64,000 bases of DNA from Hippopus hippopus (Eukaryota > Mollusca > Bivalvia > Cardiida > Cardiidae): contig OX328101.1 of the NCBI GenBank assembly GCA_946811185.2, positions 15,608,122 through 15,672,121 of the forward strand. Direction: 5' to 3'. The notes under the pieces are model-generated. The model did no database searches, was not told where the DNA came from, and saw only the letters and a program-made list of their open reading frames with translations. Numbering within the stretch: the first letter of the stretch is position 1; each line of letters opens with the position of its first letter. A program made the position numbers and the translations under genes. This document shows positions 25,501 to 40,500 of this stretch, piece after piece.

Positions 25501-28500
25501 CTTGCTCTGTGAAAAGGGAGCTTAATACATCTGAAAAAAAGTATCGACCCATGTCAGCCTGCCCAGTCCACATTTCTGCATATCCAAGGACCCTTCTACC
25601 TCTAGATTTAGCCAATTGCTAGACTAAATGGATTTTATGAATTTATGAACATGTGATGACTTGCTTGGTGTCATGCATCACAGACATACATTAAGCCCCT
25701 TTTCACAGAGCATGGCTCATTTGTTTCTGAAGGTAATGAGCTGAACAGTTATAGTAACAAAAGCAGAAGATATTTTGTGGGAATTTAGCTAGTTTCATCT
25801 GTTATTGCATTTTAGTGCTATCAAAATGACTTGAAAGAGTACATGTAAATATCAATTTCCCAATACCGTTAAATGATCATCATATACTGATTCTTTTTCT
25901 GATAACAAGTAATTCCTCCTTGTGCACAATGTTAATGAGTTAAATTTTTACCACACCATCACAGGTTTTATCGACCTTGAAGAAAAAAGTCTTTTGAAAA
26001 CACTATGGGAAAAGGAGAAAATGCTGGTTACCAGCATTTTCTCCTTTCCCCACAATGTTTTCTTCCCTTCTTAAAACAAATTTCAATTTTTCAGTCACGT
26101 TTATTTTGTCGTCTGCAAATGCTTTGAATTTGGTCTGATCTAAAACTTTGTCCTTTGGTAAAGAGTTAAAGATATTACCTGGAAAATGTGGATGTTGCTG
26201 AGATATAGATAAAGTTCTGATAACAAAGTTGTTCTCCCTCTCCAAGCTTGTTCAAGTCATAAGTTGCCGTAGTTCCATTGGCTACAGACAGGGTTAGGTA
26301 GGGGTCCAGGGTAGGCTCATCCCAGGCATATGACACTGCAACAAACAGGAATTTACCCTTTTCCAAATGACAAAATGTTAGACCAGTCCAAATTGAAAGC
26401 ATTTGCAGATGACAAATAAAAGGTGGCCCACATGATGAAATTTGCCCTTGATAGGTTGGGAAACATTGTGGGAAAAGGAGAAAATGCTGGTTACCAGCAT
26501 TTTCTCCTTTTCCCACAATGTTTTCAAAAGGCCTCTTTTTTTAAGGTCATAAAAACAAGGAATTGTTTGGTAAAGGGTTAAAACAGTGATTTAATTACTA
26601 TTAGGCATTTTTACAACCAATATTGTAGTGCTGGTAAAGTTAAAAAAAAATGGCTGTAAAATAAATAAATATCAAATGGTGCATAAACAATTTAGAACAG
26701 TTCCTAGATGTTTGATGTCACATCCAGGAACAAATAGAAGTTTACATAATCTATTGATAGAATCATAAGCATATGATTTTAAACTCTGTGAAGTTATATA
26801 CTCAGTATGTTAATTAACCACTACATTTTCTAGTTAATCGATAAAAAACTGGCATACTAGAAGTAAGGTGTGAAAAATTTCATGGGTACTTACAACATGT
26901 TTGAGGTCTGATTACTGCTCTCAGAGTTTCATCTTGAGTCTTTGTTTGGTAATATAGCACTGGTACCTAGAAAAGTAAACAATATATCTTTACTTGCTAT
27001 TTCATGGGCTATAGAAATTTATTAGTTTGTATGTTATTTGACACCATTGTCAACATAATTCCAACTTTATTATAGCACTCAGTGCACCTATCCATGCTTT
27101 CCTGGAGTTTCCTTTACCAGTAGTTTGCACAACATTCTTCACAAGTCACTTGCTGCTTTCTCACATATCCATGGCTGGAACACTGATCAGGCATGAGAGA
27201 GGAATGGTTCCTGTTGCAATGAATATCTGAGGATTCAAAGAAATCCATTGTTGAATTATAATAGCTAGGTAAAGTGAAGGCCAGTTTTGTTTAATTGGAA
27301 AAGGGAACCCACAATTTCTCCTTTTAATTACCAGTAAACATTTCTGCTCTCTCAAGGACAACTTGATAATTTAAGCAAAATTCTATTTTTTGTCTGCAAA
27401 TGCCTTCAGAAAGGCCAAGTCTATAACTCTGTCATCAAGTAAAGACTGATTGTATATCCTCACCTCTGACATGTTATCTAGTCTAAATGGAGGAGGAGTT
27501 TCCTCAGCATCAGAAAACAAGATATGATAGGTTTGGCCCTGTAGAAGCACCTCCACTTTCAATAAAATAGAATTCTTACGACAGTCCCTGTAATCAAAGA
27601 ACACAATACATGTGTGCAATATTGAATCTAACTCATAACTTTACAAACAAGTCTACAGAAGACTTATTTAGAAAATACCTGTAAAATAGGCAACCAACAT
27701 GAAATAAAGCTAACAAAGAAAACTTTACATAAAAAAGATATAAGCCATGCTCTCTGGAAAGGGGGTTTAATGCATCTGCAAGAAGTATCAACTCGCACAG
27801 GAACACCTGGGTTGAAAATTATTGCTACTGGTAAATTTTCTGCATGTCAAAGGACCAGTTTACCTAATGTTTCAATTGTTGTCAGACAAATTGGATTCTA
27901 TGGATCCATAATGATATAATGATTTGCTTGGTTTAATGAAACAAGAAGATGCATTTAGACCCCTTTTGCCAGAGCAGAGCTCGCATAATTACATCTAAAA
28001 CCAATTCCTTCTTTTGCTACAATGTATTCTAAAAGTGGGAACTAGAACAAAGTTCTCTGATAATGGTAATTAGTTATGCAGTAATAAAAAGCTGTAGTTT
28101 TGGACTTTAATTGCAACAACATAAGTTAAACAATAAACTATTTTTTAACTCCTTTCACTATTAAGCCATGTAGCTTCAGGCAAAGAAAAAAATTGTTGGA
28201 TTAGCAAGCAATGTAAATCAAAACTAGACAGCATAGAACATGCAGTCTAATCTTAAGCAACACTGTCTGTAACATAGATGCTCTATGGATCAATATTTGT
28301 GACAAATGTCATTCTTGAGAAAATTTTTGGCATTTAGAAGAATAACTGAATTGATGACAGACTATAATAATAGAAAAAAAAAAAAAAACTTTTTGCCTAC
28401 ATTTCACAGGTCATGATATTATAAATATTGACTGTCCTGGTTTTCCTTAAATTAATTTGGTGACTTCCATGATTTCAAATGTAATATCATTTTAAACGGA

Positions 28501-31500
28501 AAATTTGTGTGTATCTAATCCGCCTAACACAAAACTTGAGCGGTATTTTCTTGTGCAAAAAAATGGCTGGAAATAAAGAAAAGCTATTCTATTGTGCTAA
28601 CACTGAAAATAAAACAATACTCAGTTTGTACCTCATATTTACATGGAAAGAGTTCACACAATCAATTCTGAAACCACCAGACCAATTGCAGTCTTCAAAA
28701 TCCAATAATTTCACACATAACAACTGACCAAGGTCTTGTCTTGGCCAATGAAATGGCATAATACATCCTGGCAAAGCTGTGAGATGACCATCTGGGTTTT
28801 TCAAGGCCTAAATGAAAGGAAAAAAAAAAAAAGAGTCTAAGAAGAGGGTGACTTTAAGGTACTTATTGTAAAATAAATATTACTCTTTTCCTGCATTTCG
28901 TACTTGGAAGAAGTTCAGCAAATTTTTTTCTCAAGTAGATACAAACACACATCTGATAGGATCAAACTTTGATTTCCTTAAAGGGAAACATACATGGATA
29001 CTATATGCAAAGATAAGATTAACTCATTACATTACAGCTTTTGCTTATCAATAAATCAAGATCAGACCGCACAGAACTTGCAGTACAGGCCTGGATCAAC
29101 ACTATCCAATTTGTAGTGGTGTGGACTTGATATAACAGCCAATATAAAAGTCTTCCTTACAGAATGAAATTATTTGTGCCATTTATTCAAGAGATCAAGC
29201 CGCTAAAAAGCAGAGAGAACTTTCAAAGAATTATGCTATTACCTCTTTGTTTGTAAAATGTCTCTGGGCTACAGCCAGCTTATGTTCTGATTGATTCTCC
29301 ACCTTAAAACGAGGCACAAACTTGACAATGGTGGTATTTCTCAGCTGACCTTGACCCTGTTCTACCTGGATACCTATGCTGTAAACCCTGGTAAAAAAGA
29401 GTAAATATCCTCATAAAGACTATTTCCTTTTTCAGTTTTTAACAATTCATTCCCAGAGTTCTTCAAAGGTATTAATAAGTTCTAAACTTGTTGAAAAGAC
29501 AAAACAAATTCATCATTTTGTATTTTCAACAAGTTTCAAGCTAAATGATTCCCTTAAGGACTGTGGTACATGGGTGCCTCAGATAACCTGCTGAATCTGA
29601 CTTTCTCTTCCAACCCTACCTTTTTTAAGGGGATGTACAGTTTCAGAGTTTAATATATTACAAAAAACATAAATTGACTTTCAAATAAAGTCCAGTAATT
29701 CTTTGTAACTTAAGAATAACTATTGTGACAATATCATAAATGCTGATATTTTAAGAAAAGCATTCATAAAACAAAAAATATCTTTAAAATCCATCATGCT
29801 TTAGATGGAAAATGTGTGAAAAGTGACAGATATTTTTTTATTTACCAGTAATAGTATGAACAACTAAAGTCAATAACTTTTGAAACAAACTTGGAGCCGC
29901 AGACTTTTTAAACATCCTTGAAAAAACATTGATAATACAAACTATCCCCATAACAGAAGAAAACACACAAAAACATTACATGTATAGCAAAGTGAGATTA
30001 TGCCTATTAAGAGCAAATTCTTTTGCTAACTTGTTTTCAGAAATACTCTGCTAGACGACAAATTAGAGTTGTTGCAGGCCAATGAACCTTCCACAAACTG
30101 ATTGTCACTGGATAATAGAAATAATTCAAAGGGATATAACCTTTATTTAAGCCCATCAATTTTCGTTAAAATCGAAGAGTTCCTATTGCAGAAAGGCAGA
30201 ATTGTTGTGGGGATATAAGAAGGAGTTAGTAAATTGTTATCATAACAATTTAATATATTTCACTTGCACTGGTTTGAACAAAATAAGATGATATTATCAC
30301 AGACTTGATAGATAAAAACTTACCAATGGGGACGGTTACCTTCTTTTGATGCTACATGAAGCTGACAAACTGTGGCTTCTTTGTCAAATGCAAAGCTCTT
30401 ACACCTAAAAGGAAAAATAAAATACAAACACAAATGTTAGAGAACCAGTAATGCCATAATACTTGACAAACAAAAGAGGGTGAAAGGAAATATAACTTAA
30501 AAAGATACATACATGTAATCCACAAAAATTTTGGTCAAAAACGTAATTCTAACATGTTATTTAGTTGATAAGGAATTTCTCAGGGAACTATACTTTACAA
30601 AAAAGCAACTTTTTCACATTATGATTTAATCAAATCATTAGTTCATTGCCAGTGAGTTTATGCACCTGTTTTCTGCGTGAAAAAGTATTTTGGTTATATT
30701 TTGATGATACAACATCATGGAAACTATGAAGTGGCCTTATTTCCAGAAATATATTGACAAAAAGGATGGCAATTTAAATTTTTACACCTTTTCCAGGAAT
30801 GGGACCAACTACTTGAATACTCCAAAAACTGCCAAATATTCAATATAAAGTCCATATCTAAATACAGTACTCTTTTTTTCCTTTTATATGCCTATTAATT
30901 GTGTGTTAAAGGTTTTCTAACAACTGCCAAATATTCAAACATAAAGTCCATATCTAAGTATTTGTTTCCTTTCATATTCTTATTTTCTGTTAAAGGTTTT
31001 CAAACAACAACGCTCTGTCACTCAGCTGTGTATTTGTTAAGTTCAAGTTCAACATTTAAATTCAGTCTAAATCCACAGTTGATATAAGAATATAAATTTT
31101 AACAATAATATTCAAATCTTTTTAATTTATTTGATGTGAGCATGGTTAGTTACAAAATAAGAGGGAAAGAAAAAATTATAAAGGATACGAAAATTGCATA
31201 GCAACATCAATTCTTCTTGATTCTTTGAAACAAATTATTAGGTCAGTAATGGTCGTCAATTTGCTATATGTCATACTCCGATATGGTTGTATTCTAATTT
31301 TTGTACTAGGTGTTTGTAAATTATACATCATCATGTCGATGTGTTGTTGACACAAGTCAAAAGTTTTTAGTACCTGTTAGATTACATTACATCTTAAAAT
31401 GGCCTTCCATTCATCTTCCTCTATCATATCTATCAATGTGCCATCTTCATCTGTCATATTTGAAATCGTTAGATTTGTGGATGTAACTCCGTCAAAGCAT

Positions 31501-34500
31501 GCATTATGGACATAACTCCATCAATGCATACATTATACCTGCATAATCGTGAGCGTCTGCTTCTAGAGCAGGTTGATCTACTACTCAATACAGAATGCAT
31601 TTTAACTATTTTAATAATCCTAGTCTGGTCTTGATCTACACTGTCAGCAATAGTGCACTGAGGGACACTTTGCAGCCTAAAGATTAATCTTACATTAAAA
31701 ACAATAACTATCTTCCATTTCTCTTAAAATGCAGAGTATATGATATAGACCAACATACCACTGGGGCATTGCTGATCTGTCATGTTTGTATCTGCCAACT
31801 CTCACAGAACATCTAAAACAAAATCATGTAAACTTAAATTACTACCTGCTGAAACAAATTTGCAGTAAATGACCATAAAACAATCCTGGTAAAATATGGA
31901 TAATCAAAATGAAGGTTTAGTACATATATATATGCAAAACATGGTGGCAAAAGGGGGAATTGCTCTTAAAAATGGTCTTATCACAGTCTGATGCAAGACT
32001 AAAATTGTCATCCGCTAGTGGTATGATGTTAATCTTACAAAAAATCACTTGTGACTTGATCTTTTTGAAAAGTATAATTGGCTACTTCAGGTCACTAGTC
32101 TACAAAGAAATGTGAAATAATACTTCCAAAGCAAATAGTGCAGAAACATGACTCACAAAGTCTCTGCTACACTTTTCTCCTAAAAACAAAGGACATATCT
32201 GTTCTAGCCAGTACTTAGATTTAAAAATGAATCTTTAAACAATTACATGTTCAAATACTAAAGGTCTCACTTTAGGATGATGCATTGTTTGTGCTTGTAC
32301 AAACTTCACTCAACTAGGTTTGTGCTCAAACTTTACCACTCATGCCTCAAATGCTAAGAGCATCTGAAATTAACCCTTAAAGCACCGGAACCAACTCAAG
32401 TTGTTTTTGCGGATAGTGTAGATCAAATCAGACTGCACAGAACATGGAGTCTGATCTTGATCTACACTGTCAGCTACTTAGTTATATATTCTGGCCGAAA
32501 CAACCTTGAAGTACCAAAAATTTTGGCTTTTTTTCTAATTAAAAAGGTTTCATTTATCACATAAAACCTCCTCCGGCAGTGTATTAAACCCATGACTTAT
32601 TTTTGATAATATACTATGTATTATCGTTTTTTGGGTCCCGGTTTTGATCAATTTTCAATCATGAGCGTGTGAAGCCAGAGAAACCAACCACAGCATGCGC
32701 GGGAATTTGTACTGCTACGCCATTTCGTAGAAAACTGACGTCATTGTTGCTAAGACGAATATGCGTGGAAAGTTTTTGATTTTTATGTTTGATAAAAACC
32801 AAGAAGTGCAGCGAAAGTCTCTTAAAATCAATACTATTGCAGAAATGGGTGGACTGAACCCCTCTATAAACTATTTCATTCTTCTTTCGGTGTTAAATGT
32901 CAAAGAACTATCTACTCGTGTATATACCGTATTTCCCCTAAGTATTCGGACACCCTAAATTTTCGGACAGCATTAATTATTTGCCAAAATAATTTATTTT
33001 TTGTCCCTAATTTCGGACACTTAGTAAAATGTCTGTCCCTTAATTTTCGGACACGAAATTATAATGGTTTAGAAGTTCGACGAAGACCCGCAATATTCTT
33101 TCCCAAAGGACAAATTTTAGACCCATCCAAACTGAAAGAGTTTGCATACGACAATTTTAAATTTTAAAAGTCATTAAAATGGCGGAAAGTTCTCCAAAGG
33201 GGTAGAAAACACGGTGAGAAAAGGATAAATTGCTCGTTACGAGCAATTTCTCCTTTTCCCACAGTGTTTTCGTAAGACTTGTACTGCAGACACGTAAAAA
33301 CAAGGGCTTGTTTGGGAGAGGGTTAATTGGCAAGTACCTGAGAATCGTAAATCAATCTTTGTTTTAAGGATTAATCCTTTGTATGACATCTGATGATCGC
33401 GGTAAACTGAATACGAGTGCTAATTTGTGTTACACGGGCTAGATATTTATGTCAAAAACCGTGACGCATTAAAGTCGTAAATTTTAGTGATAAACGCTGT
33501 AAGATACACTTTTAATGCATAACGGTATTGATAGTTGTAACGCCCTGTACACAGGTTGACATGGAGACAAGAATGTGTACGAAGGACGTAACCCGGTTTG
33601 GTTAGGTCAAGATTAACCCTTACCAATAAACCCTTACCCTTACCAATCAGTAACTGATTTTCACAGTGTATTAATCCAATCCGACGTGTATTAAAATAGC
33701 GTAAAAGGGGCCTGAAATATATTTTTTCCTATTTAAATATTTTCCAGGTGTAGATACAGAATCGCATTGATTGGTAAAAATTGACAAAAATAAATGATTG
33801 GTTATCACTAATCCAACCAATCAAATTACTAACAAGCAAGTATGTGCGGTACTTGATCAAACATTTGGCGGCATACTACGTCATCCTCTTTGATCTTGGA
33901 TTGTGTAGGGGAAATAATTAAAGCGTATTTCAGTCAGAAAAACATTTGCAAACATTCGTACTGTCATTAAACTTTTAATTGGGAACTACCTTGATTGACA
34001 GGTATTATTTATCATACTTACTGTTAATTGACACCGCAAACCTGTAGATAATGGATCGTTAATACTTAAAATGTTCTTGGATACAGTGCGTTAGGAACCG
34101 AAGTTTTCGGATAGAGATTTCCATCATCAATTCATCCCTAAATTTTCAGACAGTAAGACAATTATTTTTGTAAATTTTCGGACACCAAAATAAATAATTA
34201 TTTTTTCCCGTCCGAATACTTAGGGGAAATACGGTACACATTTGAAACCAAACTACAACTGTAAACATGGACGCGTGAACGGTATAGTGTCTAAAGGTGA
34301 TGATGCAGGATATTTCCTGTCTGTCATTCGTTTTATGTGGTAAATAGAATCTCACATTCGTGTTTATGTATTATCATTTTTATCAAACTCGTTGACTAAA
34401 ATGTATTTGACGCTCGCCAAGGCTCTCATCATACAATTTTAATCAACTCGTTTGATAAAAATGATAATACATAATCACTCATGTAAGATCCTCTATTTCA

Positions 34501-37500
34501 TTAATACAATGCATTAAGGGTTAAGGCTTAATTGTGTAAGAGGATAGGAAAGGTCTAAAATTTTCTCTTAAATTACTCGATGAGATGTAACAAATCAGAA
34601 ACATATTTTTGAAATTCCAAGAAAAGCTGAGTTGAGCAACAAAAAGTTTGAAAAACACTGTATCATATTTACAAATAAGGGCACTCCTTTTCCACAAAAC
34701 TGAAGAGAAGTGGAGACACAACACGGGCCATCTCATGTTCCTCAAACTGGCCTGCAGCCTCGGATTTCGAGCTGTCCTGCCTGAACACCAGAGGCAGTCC
34801 AGATCTGTTCACTAACCAAAATGGTGCTGATATTGTCATCTGTAAAACAGACATTAATTTTGTTATCATACTTGAAGACGCTCTATTACCATTTACTTTT
34901 GAAAATAGAAGTGGAAAACAGGAAACTGCTACTTCTTTTTGGTAATCTTTTTTTATATACTATCACAGTTTAAAATTTGCCTTTCCAGAAGTCTTTGAAT
35001 CCTACCTAGGTAATAAGTAACATTCTCCATGATCATTCAAAAATTACAAATTATTCACAAAAGTGCAGTAAAATTGGAGAAACACACACACTCAGCATAT
35101 TTCATACCTATAGCATCTAACATAAGACTAAAACTAACAGAAAGCATGTTACTGGGCGCAATTTCCTTCTCTACTTTAAATCTAGCTGCAGAGCTTGTTT
35201 GAAAACATTGTGGTAGAGAGTAAAATGGCTCATAATAATCAACTCCTCCTTTGCCACTAAGTTTTTATTTACTTTTCATGTATAAAACTTAATTAAGTGC
35301 TTAACTTCTTTTTACTAGGATGTTTTCAAAGATGTCTATTGCAAATTTGCTTCAAGATGTAATGAGTTTACAAGAATCAAAATGGACAAAAAATAAACAA
35401 AACCTTTCTGGCACATACCTGCACTGATCCACCAATTCGAATGGATATCTTTATATGGAGTTCAAGCAGCCTATTATCTGTGTCGTATAACCTCAACTTA
35501 ACTTTGTAATTTGAGGTTTCAGGTGGAATAAGGAGCTCTCTGCAGACAGGGAAGTTTTCCAGGTTGATCCCAAGTTCAAGATCTGACGATATGTCAGCCT
35601 GCAACATGTGCATTCAAAGTAAATGTATTATTTTTCTGGGAACATCTCTCATTTCATTGTCATTTACTAATCAAGGCCAAGTTTTAACGACATTGAGACA
35701 GAAACCCTTTGAAAACATTTTGGGAAAAGGAGAAAATGCTGGTTACCAGCCTTTTTCCAGGATGTTTTCTACTCTTTAAAAGACAAATCACATCTTTCAT
35801 CCGTTACCATACAATTGAAACTTTTAATGACCCTGAGGAAGAAGCCTTTTGGTGAGAAGCATTTTCTCCTTTTCCCACAATGTTTTCCACTCTAGTATAG
35901 ACAAATTCCATCATTTAAGTCATGTTTCAATTGTTGTCCACCCTTCACTTCATAGGCAGAGTCTTGTTTGCCTTTGAAGCATTTTAAAACAACTACATTG
36001 TATGTCTCAGGGAAACATAACAATGATTTGAGGAATCAGGAGCTGATTTGATAATTTTTCCATTTGTCATGATGTTTTCTTGAGGCTTATCATGCATATT
36101 TGTATCTCCTAAATCTAGTAACTCATCCAGTTACATTAACCAAATATTTCATATGAGAAAGAGGCATAACCAATTCCTGTTATTTTAGACATACTGCAAA
36201 CTGTAAATGTGAAACAATGGCAACAAAATTTAAGGAAAATACCTTTCATCAATTACAGAGTAATAAAGTAGGAAAAGCAGTTTTTTCTCATTTATACAAG
36301 CAATTCTTAACATGTCTGTTATAAGCAGCTTATGACAAGATCATAAGAAGCAATAACTGTAAAGAAAAACGTCAATAACTGCAAGTAAAACTACAGTATA
36401 TCATGCCTGTAACTTACAGAGTGAAGTTGTGCTTCTTTTCCAGGTTTTATTTCCCCACAAATCTGTGTTCTTTTCAAATAGTATCTCACATCCATGGGCA
36501 GTAGATTCTTGATGGTTGCCGGAGGCATTATGATTAGTGTATGGGCAGGCAAGGGAGATAATCCATGCTCAAGTCTCGGTTCCTCTGGGTACCTCTCTCT
36601 CCGAACAGCCACACAAAACCTGCAATGTCAACAAAACCCATGTACACTTTTTCAAATGACAGAAATGACAAAATGTCACCTGTGGATGGCTTTTCATGTT
36701 CTTGAAGTCCACCATTTTGGTAACATTTAAACAAAATATTGACTGCTATAAAAGCTTTTAAAAGTTGGAAGCATTATCTAAACCCTTTGATTTCACACAG
36801 GCTATTAATTGCTATCATTGTTTTAACCCTTTACAAAACAATCCTGACTGTAAATGACAGCGAAAGAAAAGGCTATTGAACACATTTTGCAAAAAATGGT
36901 GTTTTCGAGCTCTTTCTGTATTTCCAATATTTTTTTCTACCCTTCTACAGAAAAATTCTAGTTTTTGAGCCAAATTTAATGTCATCTGCAAACACTTTAT
37001 ATTTAGATAAGTGTAAAATTTTGTTGTTTGGTCACATACATGTATACTTATTTAAGGCAAAAATCTTCTATTTCATGGAAAACAACATAAATGGCAAGTT
37101 AAAATATGTTCACACAATAATTCAATCTTTTTTAATTTTTTTTTTCCTAGTACTATTTGTAATGTTTATAATCATCAGCTGGCATATAACATATCATTCT
37201 TATTCAGAAATTCTAAAACTGGACATTTGATTAGCTGAATGTCTCTTGAAATTTAGAGGTAGAACAGTAAACAAATTGGTTTGTGAATGCTGTCCTGCCA
37301 CTTCAAAGAAAAACAAAAAAAGAGGAAGTGCTTTGGGAAAAAGGGGTTTAATGTATCTTCAAAATACATCATATCAAGCAAGTCAGTACATCAAATGGAT
37401 CCATTTTGTCTAAAAACCAGCTGAATCATGAGTTAGGCTGGTTTTTTGTATTGCAGAAAATTTCCCAATAGCAAAAAGTTTCGAGCCATGTCAGCCTATG

Positions 37501-40500
37501 CAGACTGCACAGGTTTACATTAGTCGATACTTTTTGCGGATGCATTAAACTGTCTTTTCACAGGGCATGACTTAAATATATGAGCCGTGCTCTGGCAAAA
37601 GGGGGCTTAATGCATCTCCGTAATCCATCATACCAAGAAAGCCATCACATACTTATGGATCCATAATAGCCACTTTTTTTAACAACCGACTCAATCATGA
37701 GGTAGACTGATCCTTTGACATGCAGAAAATCGACCAATAGCGAAAAGTTTCGGCCCAGGTCAGCCTGTGCGGACTGCGCAGGCTGACCTGAGTCGAAACT
37801 TTTCGCAGATGCATTAAGCCCCCTTTTCACAGAGCGCGGCTCATATCTAAAGACATTCTAGTGTCTAAATGTACCTGTAGGTGTCTTTTGACCCTGATAC
37901 TTCACAAGTTCTCATGGTAGCATGCACCTGTCCAGGTCTGGAAACATGTTGCCACTGAATTGTTTCATCACAGTATTCCACCATCCAATCTGTGGGCCTC
38001 ACCCATAACCTTGACCCCACAAATGGCATTGGTATGGGCTTCTGCTGGTTGGAATTAACAGTCATGTAATCATAGCGACCTGAAATGCAATATCAAACTG
38101 AGTGATAATGTCACATGAAACTATCGGCTCTTCTATATACTTAAATTAACTCGGCTTAAAATATTTTCAAAACCTATGTTTCTCAGATTCATTTAAAACA
38201 GGATTGATCTAGACTGTATCAATTAAGCTGATTGTGTTCTCAATGGATAAGTTGTCAAGGCATTGGATTTGCAGTTAGTTATGGCAGGTTCAACTCGCCA
38301 AGTACCAGTAAAACCCAGATAAGACATAAACATGTGTGTTATCGCTATAGTATGACTGAAATACATGCACTGTTGACAGTGGCTGTCAAACACCCGTCTA
38401 AATAAATACATTCATTTACCTGGAATGATGGAATTGTCCTTTTTGAACCATCCAGTCTAATAGAACTCATGGTAACTTCTTTTATCACTTTTTATCACTT
38501 AAATACTTGTACTGTTGACAGTGGCTTTCAAGCCCATCTGAATAAATATATGAGCCACACTCTGGCAAAAGGGTGCTTAATGCATCTCCATGATGTATTG
38601 TATCAATCAAGCATTCACATAATTATGGATCCATGATTGCCACTTTTTTTAACAACTGACCAAATCATGAGGTAGACAGGTTCTTGGGCAAACAAAAAAT
38701 TGACCACTAGGGAAAAATGTTGGCCCAGGTCAGCCTGCGCAAAATGTGCTGGCTGACCTCGGTCAATTTTTTTCACAGATGCATTAAGCCCCCTTTTCAC
38801 ACAGCATGGTTCATATCCATTTACCTGGGATGATGGGATTGTCCATTTTAACCTCTATTGGACCATCAAGTCTATTGCAAACCATTAGTGCAGACCGTAA
38901 TGTGATGACCTTTCTGGCACTGCCTTCTTGACTTATATCAAACACAACTCTGGCCTTCTGCTGGTCATTCTGTAAAAATAAAAATAGCTTATTCTTCTAC
39001 CCAGTGTCTGATCCAGGATTTGAAAAAAGTTGGGGATTGTCCCCCCAACACTCTGAAAAGCATGTGGGATTTCTAAAAAGTATGGGGGATCAAAATTAAC
39101 TACAAAATGCAAGGAACAGAACTACCGGTAATCTCTTTTGTATGTATTAAACCCTTTCAGTTCTATAGTACTGTGCCTTAGTCTTGTTCATACCTAGCAT
39201 AAAATCTTACTTTGAAACTTGAAAGTCACAACTGTAAATAGAAATTTAAACGCTTGTCCCTACGCTTTCACCTGTTACCCTAAACTCTGCGTTGGACTGG
39301 CTGTGACTTGCATGTTGGATAACAGATTTTTCCAAACCTGATTGTTCATCTTCATTGCCAGCCGCTCTATGCGTAAAGATATCAGTAATTCAATATTTTT
39401 GTCCATCTTAGAAAACAGAACTATCAATATCGTCTGCTGTTTGTTTGGGTTTACATGCAAAAAAGCATCAACTTCAGGGAATCGGTATTAACCGAAACCA
39501 ATAAAGTAATATCGAAATTAATTCATCTTGGAAGCTTTGCTATGTATTTGGATGAAAAGGCAGTACTTCACTCATGTTTATATTCATATTTTGATAAATA
39601 TGTGTTGGAGACATGTAATCAATACATTTAAACAGAGAAGACAAAAAAATGGCAGACATTTTTTTTTCCGTAAAATCAAAGTCCATGAGGTAAGAAAGGG
39701 AAATCACTCTTGATTCATGATCTGATGCAGTTGTGCCGGCTGTGAAACTGATTTTTACATCAATGTTCAAGCGTTTAGTTAAACAAGTGATCAAACACTA
39801 ACAGCTGAATTATTTTTTGTGCGCGATTGTCACGCACTGGTTTTGAACATGTGAGTGAATGATAAAAAACTCAGGTGATTCTCACAATTGCACGCTCTGG
39901 ATCAGACACTGTCTACCCATTTATTCCAAAATGACAAATCATGGTGTACATGAAATTTGTGTGTATTATGTTTTAATCTTTATACTGTTTGATTAAACTC
40001 TAAACTAAATGAAAGATTTAGTGTACACAAAATTTGTGTCTGTTATGTTTTAATCTTCAAACTATTTGATTAAACTCTAAAGTAAATGAAAGATCTTTAG
40101 ACTTTCCACAATTGAAAGTATTTACAGGTGTCTAATGAAATCTGGCTAACATTATAGAATTTGTCATTAAGAGGGTTGAAAACGTTATGGGAAAAGAAAC
40201 AAGAGCACCACTTGCGGATGCCAATGCTCTGCTGCAATTGCTTGATTCTCAATGACATGCTAAGTCAAAAAAGGGGCATAACTGTGTCAAAAAAACTTTG
40301 ATGGTTAACTGCCCTTGTTGCATTGGCTCACCATTTGATGGTGTGTCCAAGTTTAAAATAAATATTTTCAGATATAAGACAGTCATTATGAAATGTCAAA
40401 GATTTTGAAAGCTTATGTCAAAGCAAAGGGCATAACTATGTCAAAAATATTTTGATGGTTGTCTGCCCCTGTTGAATGAGTTCCTCTTTGGATAGTTAAC

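Noticed and set aside
38416..38476. Alternative mutually exclusive exon
   Set aside because: Only the donor half of exon 19 is present, with a 10-bp deletion and no acceptor, so it cannot be spliced in as an exon.
39002..39911. A protein-coding gene between exons 19 and 18
   Set aside because: Only short unrelated frames are found; the interval is bounded by hAT-like inverted ends.
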